From an uncultured Collinsella sp. (GTDB taxonomy: Bacteria > Actinomycetota > Coriobacteriia > Coriobacteriales > Coriobacteriaceae), in contig UQPY01000074.1 in assembly GCA_900542965.1 (NCBI GenBank), forward strand, positions 1 to 9,396: a stretch of 9,396 nucleotides of DNA, written 5' to 3'. The position numbers were made by a program, and so were the translations under genes. Of the stretch, positions 1-5,527 are shown piece by piece (the stretch's first letter is position 1; each line of letters begins with the position of its first letter). Below the pieces are notes generated by a model that had not been told where the DNA came from, did no database searches, and was given only the letters and a program-made list of their open reading frames with translations.

Positions 1-48
1 TCTACACTCGACTAGTCGTCGGCAGCGTCAGATGTGTATAAGAGACAG
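1..48 (+). other. Untrimmed Illumina Nextera i5 adapter (not biological)
   Basis: Bases 1-7 (TCTACAC) match the end of the P5 oligo. Bases 8-15 (TCGACTAG) match an i5 index that I recall as S513. Bases 16-48 are the Nextera read-1 transposase adapter, ending in the 19-base Tn5 mosaic end AGATGTGTATAAGAGACAG at 30-48. This is library-construction sequence left on the end of a contig. Any reading frame crossing it is an artefact: it yields the tails LSLIHI and CLLYTSDAADD and the false N-termini MCIRDS and MYKRQ, which are familiar contaminants of protein databases. Genomic sequence begins at 49. Confidence 0.98.
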
Positions 49-663
49 CTCAATACCCAGGTCATCGAGGCAGATAGCGACAGAGCAGACGTCGACGATG
101 GAGTCGACGGTGCCCACCTCGTGGAACATGACGGTCTCGGGCGTTTTGCCGTGGGCCTTTGCCTCGGCGGCGGCGAGCGCGGTAAAGATGGCGAGCGCAC
201 GACGCTTGGCGCCATCGCTTAGCTGCGAGCCGTCGATGATGGCGGTGACGTCCGCCAAAGAACGATGGTGATGGTGGTGGGCGTGATGATGGCCCTCGTG
301 GCCATGGCCGTGGGCCTCATGGTCATGCTCGTGGCAGTGCTCGTGTTCGTGCTCGCCATGGTCATGATGGTGGTGCTCATGCTCGTGCGCGTGCTCGACG
401 GCTGCTTCGTTGCCGTAGAGCCAGGCCATATCGTGATCGTGGTTCTCGAGCTCCTCTGCAAGCTGGACGTCGAAATCGCAGGCGTCGATGCCATGCTTGT
501 TTGCGCGTGTAACGGCAATCTCAAAGCCGCCGACCGGAAGCGTGGCAAGCTGCTCGCGCAGGTGCTCCTCGCTGGCGCCCAGGTCGAGCAGGGCCGCGAC
601 GGTCATGTCGCCGCTGATGCCCGAGGTGCCGTCGATGATAAGCGTGTGCTGATGATTGGACAT
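49..663 (-). CDS. larC: LarC, nickel insertion protein for the nickel-pincer cofactor (3' part missing)
   Basis: LarC inserts Ni into pyridinium-3,5-bisthiocarboxylic acid mononucleotide in a CTP-dependent reaction, the last step of nickel-pincer nucleotide (NPN) synthesis. The visible 205 residues show the family N-terminus (IIDGTSGISGDM, residues 9-20), the conserved HRSLADV (about 132-139) and FHEVGTVDSIVDV (180-192). Between them lies a very His-rich stretch, residues 91-133, with 25 His in 43 positions, presumably for metal binding or storage. The start is supported by AAGGAG six bases upstream, which overlaps the larB stop. The last genomic codon is Glu205 (49-51); everything after it is adapter, so the C-terminal half, including any LarC1/LarC2 frameshift site, is missing. 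It is co-transcribed with larB, 10 bp apart. Confidence 0.93.
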
Positions 664-673
664 GGAATGCTCC

Positions 674-1456
674 TTAACGGGCGCAGGACGTGCCGGCGCT
701 CAGATGATTGATAAGACTTGCCTGATAGGCGGCACCAAAGCCGTTGTCGATATTGACGACCGAAACGCCGCTGGCGCAGGAGTTGAGCATGGCGAGTAGC
801 GCGGCTACGCCACCAAAGCTCGCGCCGTAACCCACGCTGGTGGGAACGGCGATGACCGGACAGCTCACCAGGCCGCCGACAACGCTCGCCAGTGCGCCCT
901 CCATGCCGGCAATGGCGATGACCACCTGTGCCTGGGCAAGCTCCTCGGCATGCGCGAGCAGACGGTGCAGGCCGGCGACACCCACGTCGTAGAGGCGGTC
1001 GACCTCGTTGCCATAGAATTCGGCCGTCAATGCGGCTTCCTCGGCGACGGGCAGGTCGCTCGTACCGGCGCAGGCGACAACGATGCGTCCGTTGCCGGTA
1101 GGGGAGGGCTTGCCGCCCACGAGGGCGAGCTGTGCGTCTGGGACATATCCCAGGTCGATGCCGTTGCCGAGGAGCTTCGAGGCGCGGGCTGCCTTTTCGG
1201 CGTCCAGGCGCGTGACCAGGATGCGCACCTGGCCGGCATTGAGTAATGCTTTGATAATGGCGGCAATCTGCTCGGCGGTTTTACCGGCGCCGTAGACAAC
1301 CTCGCCGGCTCCCTGGCGCACCCCGCGCGAAAGATCGAGCTGCGCAAAACCCAGATCGGCGGTCGGCGCCGTCTGGATGCGCGTAAGGGCGACAGCCGGG
1401 GTGACTGCTCCGCCGGCAACATCGCTCAGCAACTGCTCAAGATCTCGCTTATCCAT
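674..1456 (-). CDS. larB: LarB, pyridinium-3,5-biscarboxylic acid mononucleotide synthase
   Basis: LarB carboxylates the pyridinium ring of nicotinic acid adenine dinucleotide and releases AMP, giving the precursor that LarE sulfurates and LarC loads with nickel. The product has 260 residues. Family blocks visible are SRGVRQGAGEVVYGAGKT (43-60), VACAGTSDLPVAEEA (128-142), AGMEGALASVVGG (183-195), VPTSVGYGASFGG (204-216) and MLNSCASGVSVVNIDNGFGA (223-242). The second half is the PurE-like carboxylase domain. Cys227 in LNSCASG is probably the counterpart of the catalytic Cys described in Lactobacillus LarB; Cys199 is a second candidate. I chose the ATG at 1454-1456 (MDKRDLEQLL) over an in-frame ATG 11 codons upstream because AAGGGA lies eight bases before it and homologues begin near here. 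It forms an operon with larC; larE and larA are not in the window. Confidence 0.93.
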   Translation of the reverse strand: MDKRDLEQLLSDVAGGAVTPAVALTRIQTAPTADLGFAQLDLSRGVRQGAGEVVYGAGKTAEQIAAIIKALLNAGQVRILVTRLDAEKAARASKLLGNGIDLGYVPDAQLALVGGKPSPTGNGRIVVACAGTSDLPVAEEAALTAEFYGNEVDRLYDVGVAGLHRLLAHAEELAQAQVVIAIAGMEGALASVVGGLVSCPVIAVPTSVGYGASFGGVAALLAMLNSCASGVSVVNIDNGFGAAYQASLINHLSAGTSCAR

Positions 1457-1501
1457 ATATGTTCCCTTCGACGGCGCAAAGTCTAGCACTCAAAAGGTAT
1501 T

Positions 1502-1533
1502 TTTCCGAACACTAAGACAAAATTGTTCGGAAA
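1502..1533. promoter_or_regulatory. Inverted repeat, likely operator of larBC
   Basis: TTTCCGAAC (1502-1510) and GTTCGGAAA (1525-1533) are perfect 9-bp inverted arms separated by 14 bases. They start at the edge of the candidate -10 and cover the predicted transcription start, a typical repressor position. On the minus strand, the direction of serB, the second arm is followed by AATACC rather than a T run, so it is not an intrinsic terminator of serB. The binding protein is unknown. Confidence 0.55.
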
Positions 1534-1561
1534 CTATAGGACAGACTGATTCTCTTGTTAG
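1533..1561 (-). promoter_or_regulatory. Candidate larBC promoter
   Basis: Read on the minus strand, CTAACA (1561-1556, 4/6 to TTGACA) is followed after exactly 17 bases by TATAGT (1538-1533, 5/6 to TATAAT). It lies between the serB stop and larB, which suggests larBC has its own promoter rather than depending on read-through from serB. The -10 is immediately followed by the inverted repeat at 1502-1533. Confidence 0.5.
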
Positions 1562-1570
1562 AAGGATCGA

Positions 1571-2206
1571 CTAGTCGCGCAGGATGATGTCCATGGCGAG
1601 CATCAGGTTGCGCTCATCGATGGCAAACGGGGCGGCTTCGCGCGTCTTGGGCTTGGCGCAAAACGCGATGCCCGTGCCCGCGGCCTGAATCATGGGGATG
1701 TCGTTGGCGCCGTCGCCGATTGCCACGGTGTGTGCCATATCGACGCCACACTCAACCGCCCAATCCAGCAGCTGGATGAGCTTGGACTCCTTGGTCACGA
1801 TGTCTGCCGCCAGCTTACCGGTGAGCTTGCCGTCCACGACCTCCAGGCGGTTAGCGAGGCAAAAGTCGATGCCCGCGGCGGCCACGATCTTATCGGCGAC
1901 CTCGTGAAAGCCGCCGCTTACCACGCCGACCTTCCAGCCCTTGCTGTGCGCCGAGCGCACAAGCTCCAGCGCGCCGGGGGTAAACGTCACGCGCTCAAAG
2001 GTGCGCTCGAACACGCTCTCGTCCAAGCCGGCAAGCAGCCCCACGCGTTCCTCGAGCGCCTGCTTAAAGTCGAGCTCGCCGCGCATGGCGCGTTCGGTGA
2101 TCCGCGCAACTTGCTCGCCCACGCCGGCTTCCTCGCCCAACAGGTCGATGACCTCCTGGTTGATGAGGGTGGAGTCGATATCCATAACGATGAGGCGTGC
2201 AGTCAT
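1571..2206 (-). CDS. serB: Phosphoserine phosphatase SerB, HAD family
   Basis: It hydrolyses O-phospho-L-serine to L-serine, the last step of the phosphorylated serine pathway, in the cytoplasm with Mg2+. The product is 211 residues. HAD motif I is MDIDSTLI with nucleophile Asp9 and acid/base Asp11. Motif II is VVSGGFHEVADKI. The motif III Lys is probably in TKESKLIQLL, and motif IV is AIGDGANDIPM. The length fits the catalytic unit alone, without the N-terminal ACT-like domain of longer homologues such as the 322-residue E. coli SerB. I chose the ATG at 2204-2206 (MTARLIVMDID) because GGAAAGG lies just upstream; the in-frame ATG 15 codons earlier (MRQCAPIQ) would add unconserved residues. 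It is divergent from aspS and 114 bp from larB, with no terminator visible between. Specificity for phosphoserine is inferred from overall similarity to SerB. Confidence 0.9.
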   Translation of the reverse strand: MTARLIVMDIDSTLINQEVIDLLGEEAGVGEQVARITERAMRGELDFKQALEERVGLLAGLDESVFERTFERVTFTPGALELVRSAHSKGWKVGVVSGGFHEVADKIVAAAGIDFCLANRLEVVDGKLTGKLAADIVTKESKLIQLLDWAVECGVDMAHTVAIGDGANDIPMIQAAGTGIAFCAKPKTREAAPFAIDERNLMLAMDIILRD

Positions 2207-2400
2207 GACGGGCCTTTCCGAGTGCAGTTGTATTGGGGCACATTGTCGCACGCGGCGCGCCTTGGCGACGGCCAGGCCGCGTCAATTGTTTCGTCTCCGT
2301 CAAGTCTTTGGGCAAGAGTTACTTTTCCGCGGCACATCGGCACAGGTGCGATAAGATAGAACGCCATGTCTGGCTGCGCGGTTTACGCAGGCTGGGCAAA

Positions 2401-2440
2401 TCTGTACGACGCCGCCCGGAACGACACGGGGCGGCACAGA
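2401..2440 (+). other. Bulged hairpin in the aspS 5' leader
   Basis: TCTGT (2401-2405) pairs with ACAGA (2436-2440), and GCCGCCC (2411-2417) pairs with GGGCGGC (2429-2435). ACGAC (2406-2410) bulges on one side and an 11-base loop closes the hairpin. It ends six bases before the AAGGAGG ribosome site of aspS. A second small stem, CTGCG/CGCAG, lies at 2374-2390. There is no T run, and no T-box TGGNACC sequence, so it is neither a terminator nor an obvious T-box. An effect on translation or mRNA stability is inference. The rest of the 2207-2462 gap holds the two divergent promoters, but I could not pick convincing -35/-10 pairs; a possible aspS -10 is TAAGAT at 2352-2357. Confidence 0.4.
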
Positions 2441-2462
2441 TCCATAAAGGAGGATCACTGGT

Positions 2463-4250
2463 ATGAGCCAGACCCGTCCCATCGATGAGCATTCCATGCA
2501 CACCCGTACCTGCGGCGAGCTTCGCTTCGAGAACGTGGGCGAAGAGGTCACCCTCACCGGTTGGGTGAGCCGTCGCCGCGACCACGGCGGCCTTATCTTC
2601 TGCGACCTTCGCGACCGCGAAGGCATCACGCAGCTCACCTTCGACCCCGAGCACTCCGATGGCGATGCCTTTAAGATCGCCGAGACCATGCGTCCCGAGT
2701 GGCCCATCAAGATCCACGGCGTCGTGCGCGCCCGTGGCGAGGAGACCACCAACACCAAGCTCGCGACCGGCGAGATCGAGGTCCTGACCGACCACGCCGA
2801 GGTGCTCAACACGTCCGTCACCCCGCCGTTCCAGATCGAGGACGGCATCGAGACGAGCGAGGACACCCGCCTGCGCTATCGCTATCTGGACCTCCGTCGT
2901 CCCGAGATGATGGCCAACCTCAAGCTGCGCTCCGATTTCACCTTTGCCATTCGCGAGGCGCTGCACAACCGTGAGTTCATGGAGGTCGAGACGCCCTCCC
3001 TGTTTAAGTCCACGCCCGAGGGCGCCCGCGACTTCATCGTTCCCAGCCGTATTCAGCCGGGTAACTTCTACGCCCTGCCGCAGTCCCCGCAGCTTCTGAA
3101 GCAGCTGCTCATGGTTGGTGGCGTTGAGCGCTACTACCAGGTTGCCAAGTGCTTCCGCGACGAGGACCTGCGTGCCGACCGTCAGCCCGAGTTCACCCAG
3201 GTCGATATCGAGATGTCCTTCGTGGACCAGAACGACGTCATGAGCGCACTCGAAGAGGTCCTGTCCGATGCCTTCGGCCGCATGGGTGTCGAGATGCCCA
3301 CGCCGCTGCGCCGCATGGACTACTGGGAGGCCATGGACACCTATGGCTCCGACAAGCCCGATACCCGCTATGGCATGCACCTGGTCGACCTGACCGACAT
3401 CTTTGCCAACTCCAAGTTCAAGGTCTTTGCGACTGCCGCGAACGAGGAGGGTTCTGTCGTCAAGGCCATCAACGCCAAGGGCGCCGGTGCCTGGGCACGT
3501 GCCAAGATCGATAAGCTTGCCGGCGTGGCCTCCACGTTTGGCGCCAAGGGTCTGGCCTGGATCGCCTTCCGCGAGGACGGCTCCATCAACAGCCCCATCG
3601 TCAAGTTCTTCTCGGACGAGGAGATGGCGGCTCTGCGCGAGCGCATGGACGTCGAGCCCGGCGACCTTGTGATGTTCGCCGCCGGCCCGCGCCTGCTCTC
3701 TGACGAGATCCTGGGCGGCATGCGTTCCCACATGGCCAACGCACTCGAGATCAAGCGCGAGGGCCACGACTTCCTGTGGGTCGTCAACTTCCCGCTGTTC
3801 CACTGGGATGAGGACCGTAAGGCCTATGCCGCCGAGCACCAGCCCTTCACCCTGCCGACCGAGACCGACATCGCCAAGATCGAGGCCGACCCGCTGGCAG
3901 CCGGTTCTTGCACCTACGACTTTGTCATGGACGGCTTTGAGGCCGGCGGCGGCGGTATGCGTATCCACAACGCCGAGATGCAGATGTCCATGCTCAAGCT
4001 CCTGGGCTTTACCGAGGAGCGTGCCGAGTCTCAGTTCGGCTTCCTCATGGAGGCCCTCAAGTTTGGTGCGCCCCCGATGGGCGGTTTCGCTCTGGGCCTG
4101 GACCGCGTGTGCATGCTGCTCACCGGTTCCGACTCCATCCGCGACGTCATGGCGTTCCCCAAGACGGCCAGCGGCTCCGACCTCATGTCGGGCGCCCCGA
4201 GTGCCGTTAGCGGCGCCCAGCTCAAGGACGTCAGCCTGCGCCTGATGTAG
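2463..4250 (+). CDS. aspS: Aspartyl-tRNA synthetase, bacterial type, possibly non-discriminating
   Basis: This class II synthetase charges tRNA-Asp with aspartate, and in non-discriminating forms also tRNA-Asn. The 595 residues match the usual bacterial length of about 590. In order: the N-terminal OB-fold anticodon-binding domain (about 17-115; GWVSRRRDHGG at 33-43), the catalytic core with VETPSLFKSTPEGARDF (175-191), motif 2 FRDEDLRADRQPEFTQVD (231-248), the bacterial GAD insertion domain in the middle, and motif 3 GLDRVCMLLT (545-554) with Arg548. His41 sits where E. coli AspRS has Leu (RRRDLGS), a residue linked to relaxed tRNA choice in Pseudomonas-type enzymes. The start has AAGGAGG nine bases upstream. 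Met12 would match the length of homologues better (MHTRTCGEL) but lacks a comparable ribosome site. It appears to be a single-gene unit. Confidence 0.96.
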   Translation: MSQTRPIDEHSMHTRTCGELRFENVGEEVTLTGWVSRRRDHGGLIFCDLRDREGITQLTFDPEHSDGDAFKIAETMRPEWPIKIHGVVRARGEETTNTKLATGEIEVLTDHAEVLNTSVTPPFQIEDGIETSEDTRLRYRYLDLRRPEMMANLKLRSDFTFAIREALHNREFMEVETPSLFKSTPEGARDFIVPSRIQPGNFYALPQSPQLLKQLLMVGGVERYYQVAKCFRDEDLRADRQPEFTQVDIEMSFVDQNDVMSALEEVLSDAFGRMGVEMPTPLRRMDYWEAMDTYGSDKPDTRYGMHLVDLTDIFANSKFKVFATAANEEGSVVKAINAKGAGAWARAKIDKLAGVASTFGAKGLAWIAFREDGSINSPIVKFFSDEEMAALRERMDVEPGDLVMFAAGPRLLSDEILGGMRSHMANALEIKREGHDFLWVVNFPLFHWDEDRKAYAAEHQPFTLPTETDIAKIEADPLAAGSCTYDFVMDGFEAGGGGMRIHNAEMQMSMLKLLGFTEERAESQFGFLMEALKFGAPPMGGFALGLDRVCMLLTGSDSIRDVMAFPKTASGSDLMSGAPSAVSGAQLKDVSLRLM

Positions 4251-4273
4251 GCGAGCGGCTACATCTTGCCCGC

Positions 4274-4308
4274 AACGAGGGAAGGACGCGCACCTTCCCT
4301 CGTTTTTT
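4274..4308 (+). terminator. Intrinsic terminator of aspS
   Basis: AACGAGGGAAGG (4274-4285) pairs perfectly with CCTTCCCTCGTT (4293-4304) around a 7-base loop. The run TTTTTT at 4303-4308 follows. It starts 23 bases after the aspS stop. Confidence 0.95.
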
Positions 4309-4349
4309 ATGCGCCGAGGTTGTGAGGGCATGGGGCGACCGGACGTCGC

Positions 4350-4457
4350 GGAAACTACGACCCGGAATTTGCGTCCAAAACGGGTCGCAGTTTCCCAAAC
4401 AGAGTCCCTTTGGAAACTGCGACCCAGAATCCAGCCAAATAACGGGACGCGCTTTCC
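4350..4457. repeat. Cluster of four alternating palindrome arms (extragenic palindromic element)
   Basis: Four copies of one 14-15 base word alternate in orientation: GGAAACTACGACCCG (4350-4364), CGGGTCGCAGTTTCC (4381-4395), GGAAACTGCGACCC (4412-4425) and the degenerate GGGACGCGCTTTCC (4444-4457, three mismatches). Arms 2 and 3 are perfectly complementary over 14 bases, and arms 1 and 2 pair with one mismatch, so two exclusive hairpins can form. Spacers are 16, 16 and 18 bases. A smaller GCGAC/GTCGC hairpin precedes at 4335-4349. There are no T runs. It lies between the aspS terminator and the HPr-like gene, so it resembles a REP-type intergenic repeat. Whether it recurs elsewhere in the genome cannot be seen from here. 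Confidence 0.7.
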
Positions 4458-4495
4458 GGTCGAGCTTCTGGCGGGCTTCAACAAGCATCTAACGT

Positions 4496-4501
4496 TACAA
4501 T
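4496..4501 (+). promoter_or_regulatory. Possible -10 box for the HPr-like gene
   Basis: TACAAT matches TATAAT at five of six positions and lies 54 bases before the chosen ATG, in the A/T-richest part of this gap. No good -35 is found at 16-18 bases upstream, so this is a weak call. Confidence 0.3.
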
Positions 4502-4555
4502 AACTACCACGTGGCTGGGTTTGCCGGCCGAATGTGCGATGTCGTGGGAGGGGAT

Positions 4556-4804
4556 ATGGTCGAGTTTACAAAGACGATTAAAGATCCGTTGGGATTACAT
4601 GCCCGCCCGGTTGCGCTGCTCTATGACATCATTGCCAAGCATCGTAGCGACGTGTCAGTCAGCATCGGCGACCGCCATACCGACGGTCGCGACGTTATGG
4701 GCCTCATGGCTCTCTACGGCGAGTGCGGCGAGGACATCATCTTCCGCGTTTCGGGCGTAGACGAGGCTTCCTGCGTTACGTCGATCAGAAACCTCTCGCT
4801 TTAA
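4556..4804 (+). CDS. HPr-family phosphocarrier protein, with Asp at the regulatory position
   Basis: HPr carries phosphate from enzyme I to the sugar-specific EIIA proteins of the phosphotransferase system. The 82-residue product has the active-site motif LGLHARP with His15 and Arg17 (residues 12-18), and the second conserved block VMGLMALYGECGEDI (47-61). Aligned to Bacillus HPr (KSIMGVMSL), Ser46, the site phosphorylated by HPr kinase, is replaced by Asp46 (RDVMGLMAL). The C-terminal helix is a few residues shorter than the usual 85-88 total. The start at 4556 (MVEFTKTIKD) has GGAG five bases upstream and fits the family N-terminus; an upstream in-frame ATG at 4511 would add 15 unconserved residues. 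It stands alone, with no enzyme I or HPr kinase nearby. It may be the working HPr or an accessory paralogue, so no symbol is given. Confidence 0.85.
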   Translation: MVEFTKTIKDPLGLHARPVALLYDIIAKHRSDVSVSIGDRHTDGRDVMGLMALYGECGEDIIFRVSGVDEASCVTSIRNLSL

Positions 4805-4821
4805 GCATGACAGGGCGTGGT

Positions 4822-4836
4822 AAAGGATGGTCCTTT
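4822..4836 (+). other. Short hairpin after the HPr-like gene
   Basis: AAAGGA (4822-4827) pairs with TCCTTT (4831-4836) around a 3-base loop, 17 bases after the stop codon. It is followed by GCTGCG, not a T run, so it is at best a weak terminator. Confidence 0.3.
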
Positions 4837-4896
4837 GCTGCGTCCCTTTGTTTCGTATAGGAAACTTTTTCGAAATCTGAATAGGGACCCTTTCCA

Positions 4897-4950
4897 AAAA
4901 GTTAACCACGTGCTAGTTTACTATAGCGAACATAGACGTGGTTAACTTTT
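4897..4950. promoter_or_regulatory. Long inverted repeat upstream of feoA1, likely operator region
   Basis: AAAAGTTAACCACGT (4897-4911) and ACGTGGTTAACTTTT (4936-4950) are perfect 15-bp inverted arms around a 24-base A/T-rich spacer. The spacer contains TATAGC (4922-4927), a possible -10. Each arm contains the palindrome GTTAAC, and the right arm extends to GTTAA-CTT-TTAAC (4941-4953). The element ends 42 bases before the feoA1 ATG. It could be a pair of operator sites flanking the promoter or a leader hairpin; the A/T-rich arms and missing T run speak against a terminator. A metal-responsive regulator is inferred from the feo context. Confidence 0.6.
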
Positions 4951-4992
4951 AACGCGTCGATGTTGAGGACGAACTGACGTTAGGAGCAACTC

Positions 4993-5235
4993 ATGTCTTG
5001 CGGACCGCAGATGCCGGCCATGCCGCTTTCGATGGTAAAAGCGGGCGAAACCGTGCGCGTGTCTCGCGTAAAGGGCAATGAGGACATGAAGCACCACCTT
5101 AAAGACCTCGGCTTTGTCGAGGGCAACGAAATCCACGTGGTGAGCTCGAGTGGCGCCAATATCATCGTCACCGTGCTGGGCGCACGCTTTGGTATCGATT
5201 CCAAGGTTGCCATGCACATCATGACCGTCGGTTAG
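4993..5235 (+). CDS. feoA: FeoA-family protein, first copy
   Basis: FeoA is a small cytoplasmic SH3-like protein required with FeoB for ferrous iron uptake. The product has 80 residues: a short N-terminal extension (MSCGPQMPAMPLS) with Cys3, then the FeoA fold from about residue 14 (MVKAGETVRVSRVKG), the signature helix HHLKDLGFVEGNEI and the closing strands VVSSSGANIIVTVLGARFGID. AGGAG lies six bases before the ATG. It is the first gene of the feo cluster, with feoA2 38 bp downstream. The two FeoA proteins are clearly diverged, so this is not a recent duplication. Confidence 0.9.
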   Translation: MSCGPQMPAMPLSMVKAGETVRVSRVKGNEDMKHHLKDLGFVEGNEIHVVSSSGANIIVTVLGARFGIDSKVAMHIMTVG

Positions 5236-5273
5236 TCCGCAGCATTTCAAAAAACCGAAAGGGGGACAAGAGG

Positions 5274-5495
5274 ATGAAGACGTTGGGTGACGTTAAGGTG
5301 GGCGAGAGCTCTACCATCGTCAAGCTTCACGGTGAGGGTGCGCTTCGCCGCCACCTTATGGACTTGGGGCTCATCAAGGGCACTTCGTTCAAGGTCGTGA
5401 AGGTCGCGCCGCTCGGTGATCCGGTCGAGATCAACGTGCGCGGCTACGAGCTTTCCATCCGCAAGGAGGAGGCGGCCGTCGTCGAGGTCCAGTAA
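5274..5495 (+). CDS. feoA: FeoA-family protein, second copy
   Basis: A second, 73-residue FeoA without the N-terminal extension of the first. The FeoA pattern is clear: MKTLGDVKVGESSTIVKL, LRRHLMDLGLIKGTSFKVV (about 25-43) and PVEINVRGYELSIRKEEA near the end, the usual FeoA C-terminal strand pattern. AAAGGGGGA at 5258-5266 serves as ribosome site. Its GYELSIRKEEA end is closer to standard FeoA than that of the first copy. It is followed after 123 bp by feoB; that gap carries an iron-box-like sequence, so feoB may be transcribed both from the feoA promoter and from its own. Confidence 0.92.
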   Translation: MKTLGDVKVGESSTIVKLHGEGALRRHLMDLGLIKGTSFKVVKVAPLGDPVEINVRGYELSIRKEEAAVVEVQ

Positions 5496-5499
5496 GGGC

Positions 5500-5527
5500 T
5501 TGCGACGTATATTTCTGCAGATAAAGT
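5500..5527 (+). promoter_or_regulatory. Candidate internal promoter for feoB
   Basis: TTGCGA (5500-5505, 4/6 to TTGACA) and TAAAGT (5522-5527, 4/6 to TATAAT) are 16 bases apart, directly after the feoA2 stop and in an A/T-rich island. The downstream edge overlaps the iron-box-like sequence at 5527-5545. Each element is modest; the case rests on the arrangement. Confidence 0.4.

Noticed and set aside
32..271. Small plus-strand frames starting MCIRDS and MYKRQ
   Set aside because: Their starts lie in the Illumina adapter; they are artefacts.
265..711. A plus-strand frame of 148 codons rich in Val, Met and Leu, looking like a membrane protein
   Set aside because: It is the antisense reading of the LarC His-rich tract (CAC/CAT read as GTG/ATG). 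LarC has clear conserved motifs on the other strand.
1502..1533. The inverted repeat as an intrinsic terminator of serB
   Set aside because: On the serB strand the second arm is followed by AATACC and not by T residues, and the stem is only moderately GC-rich.
2374..2462. T-box riboswitch before aspS
   Set aside because: No TGGNACC-type tRNA-acceptor-binding bulge, no specifier loop and no terminator hairpin can be seen; only simple stems are present.
4350..4457. CRISPR array
   Set aside because: The repeats alternate in orientation and are separated by 16-18 bases with one strongly degenerate copy; CRISPR repeats are direct, with spacers near 30 or more, and no cas gene is present.
2319..4484. 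A 721-codon open frame on the minus strand opposite aspS
   Set aside because: It is the antisense shadow of aspS, caused by high GC and strong codon bias. It has no ribosome site, no recognisable domain and low-complexity His/Leu/Gly/Val content.
4506..4514. CCACGTGG palindrome before the HPr-like gene, sharing ACCACGTG with the feoA1 repeat
   Set aside because: Eight shared bases, in a different context and without the GTTAAC core, are too little to claim a common operator.
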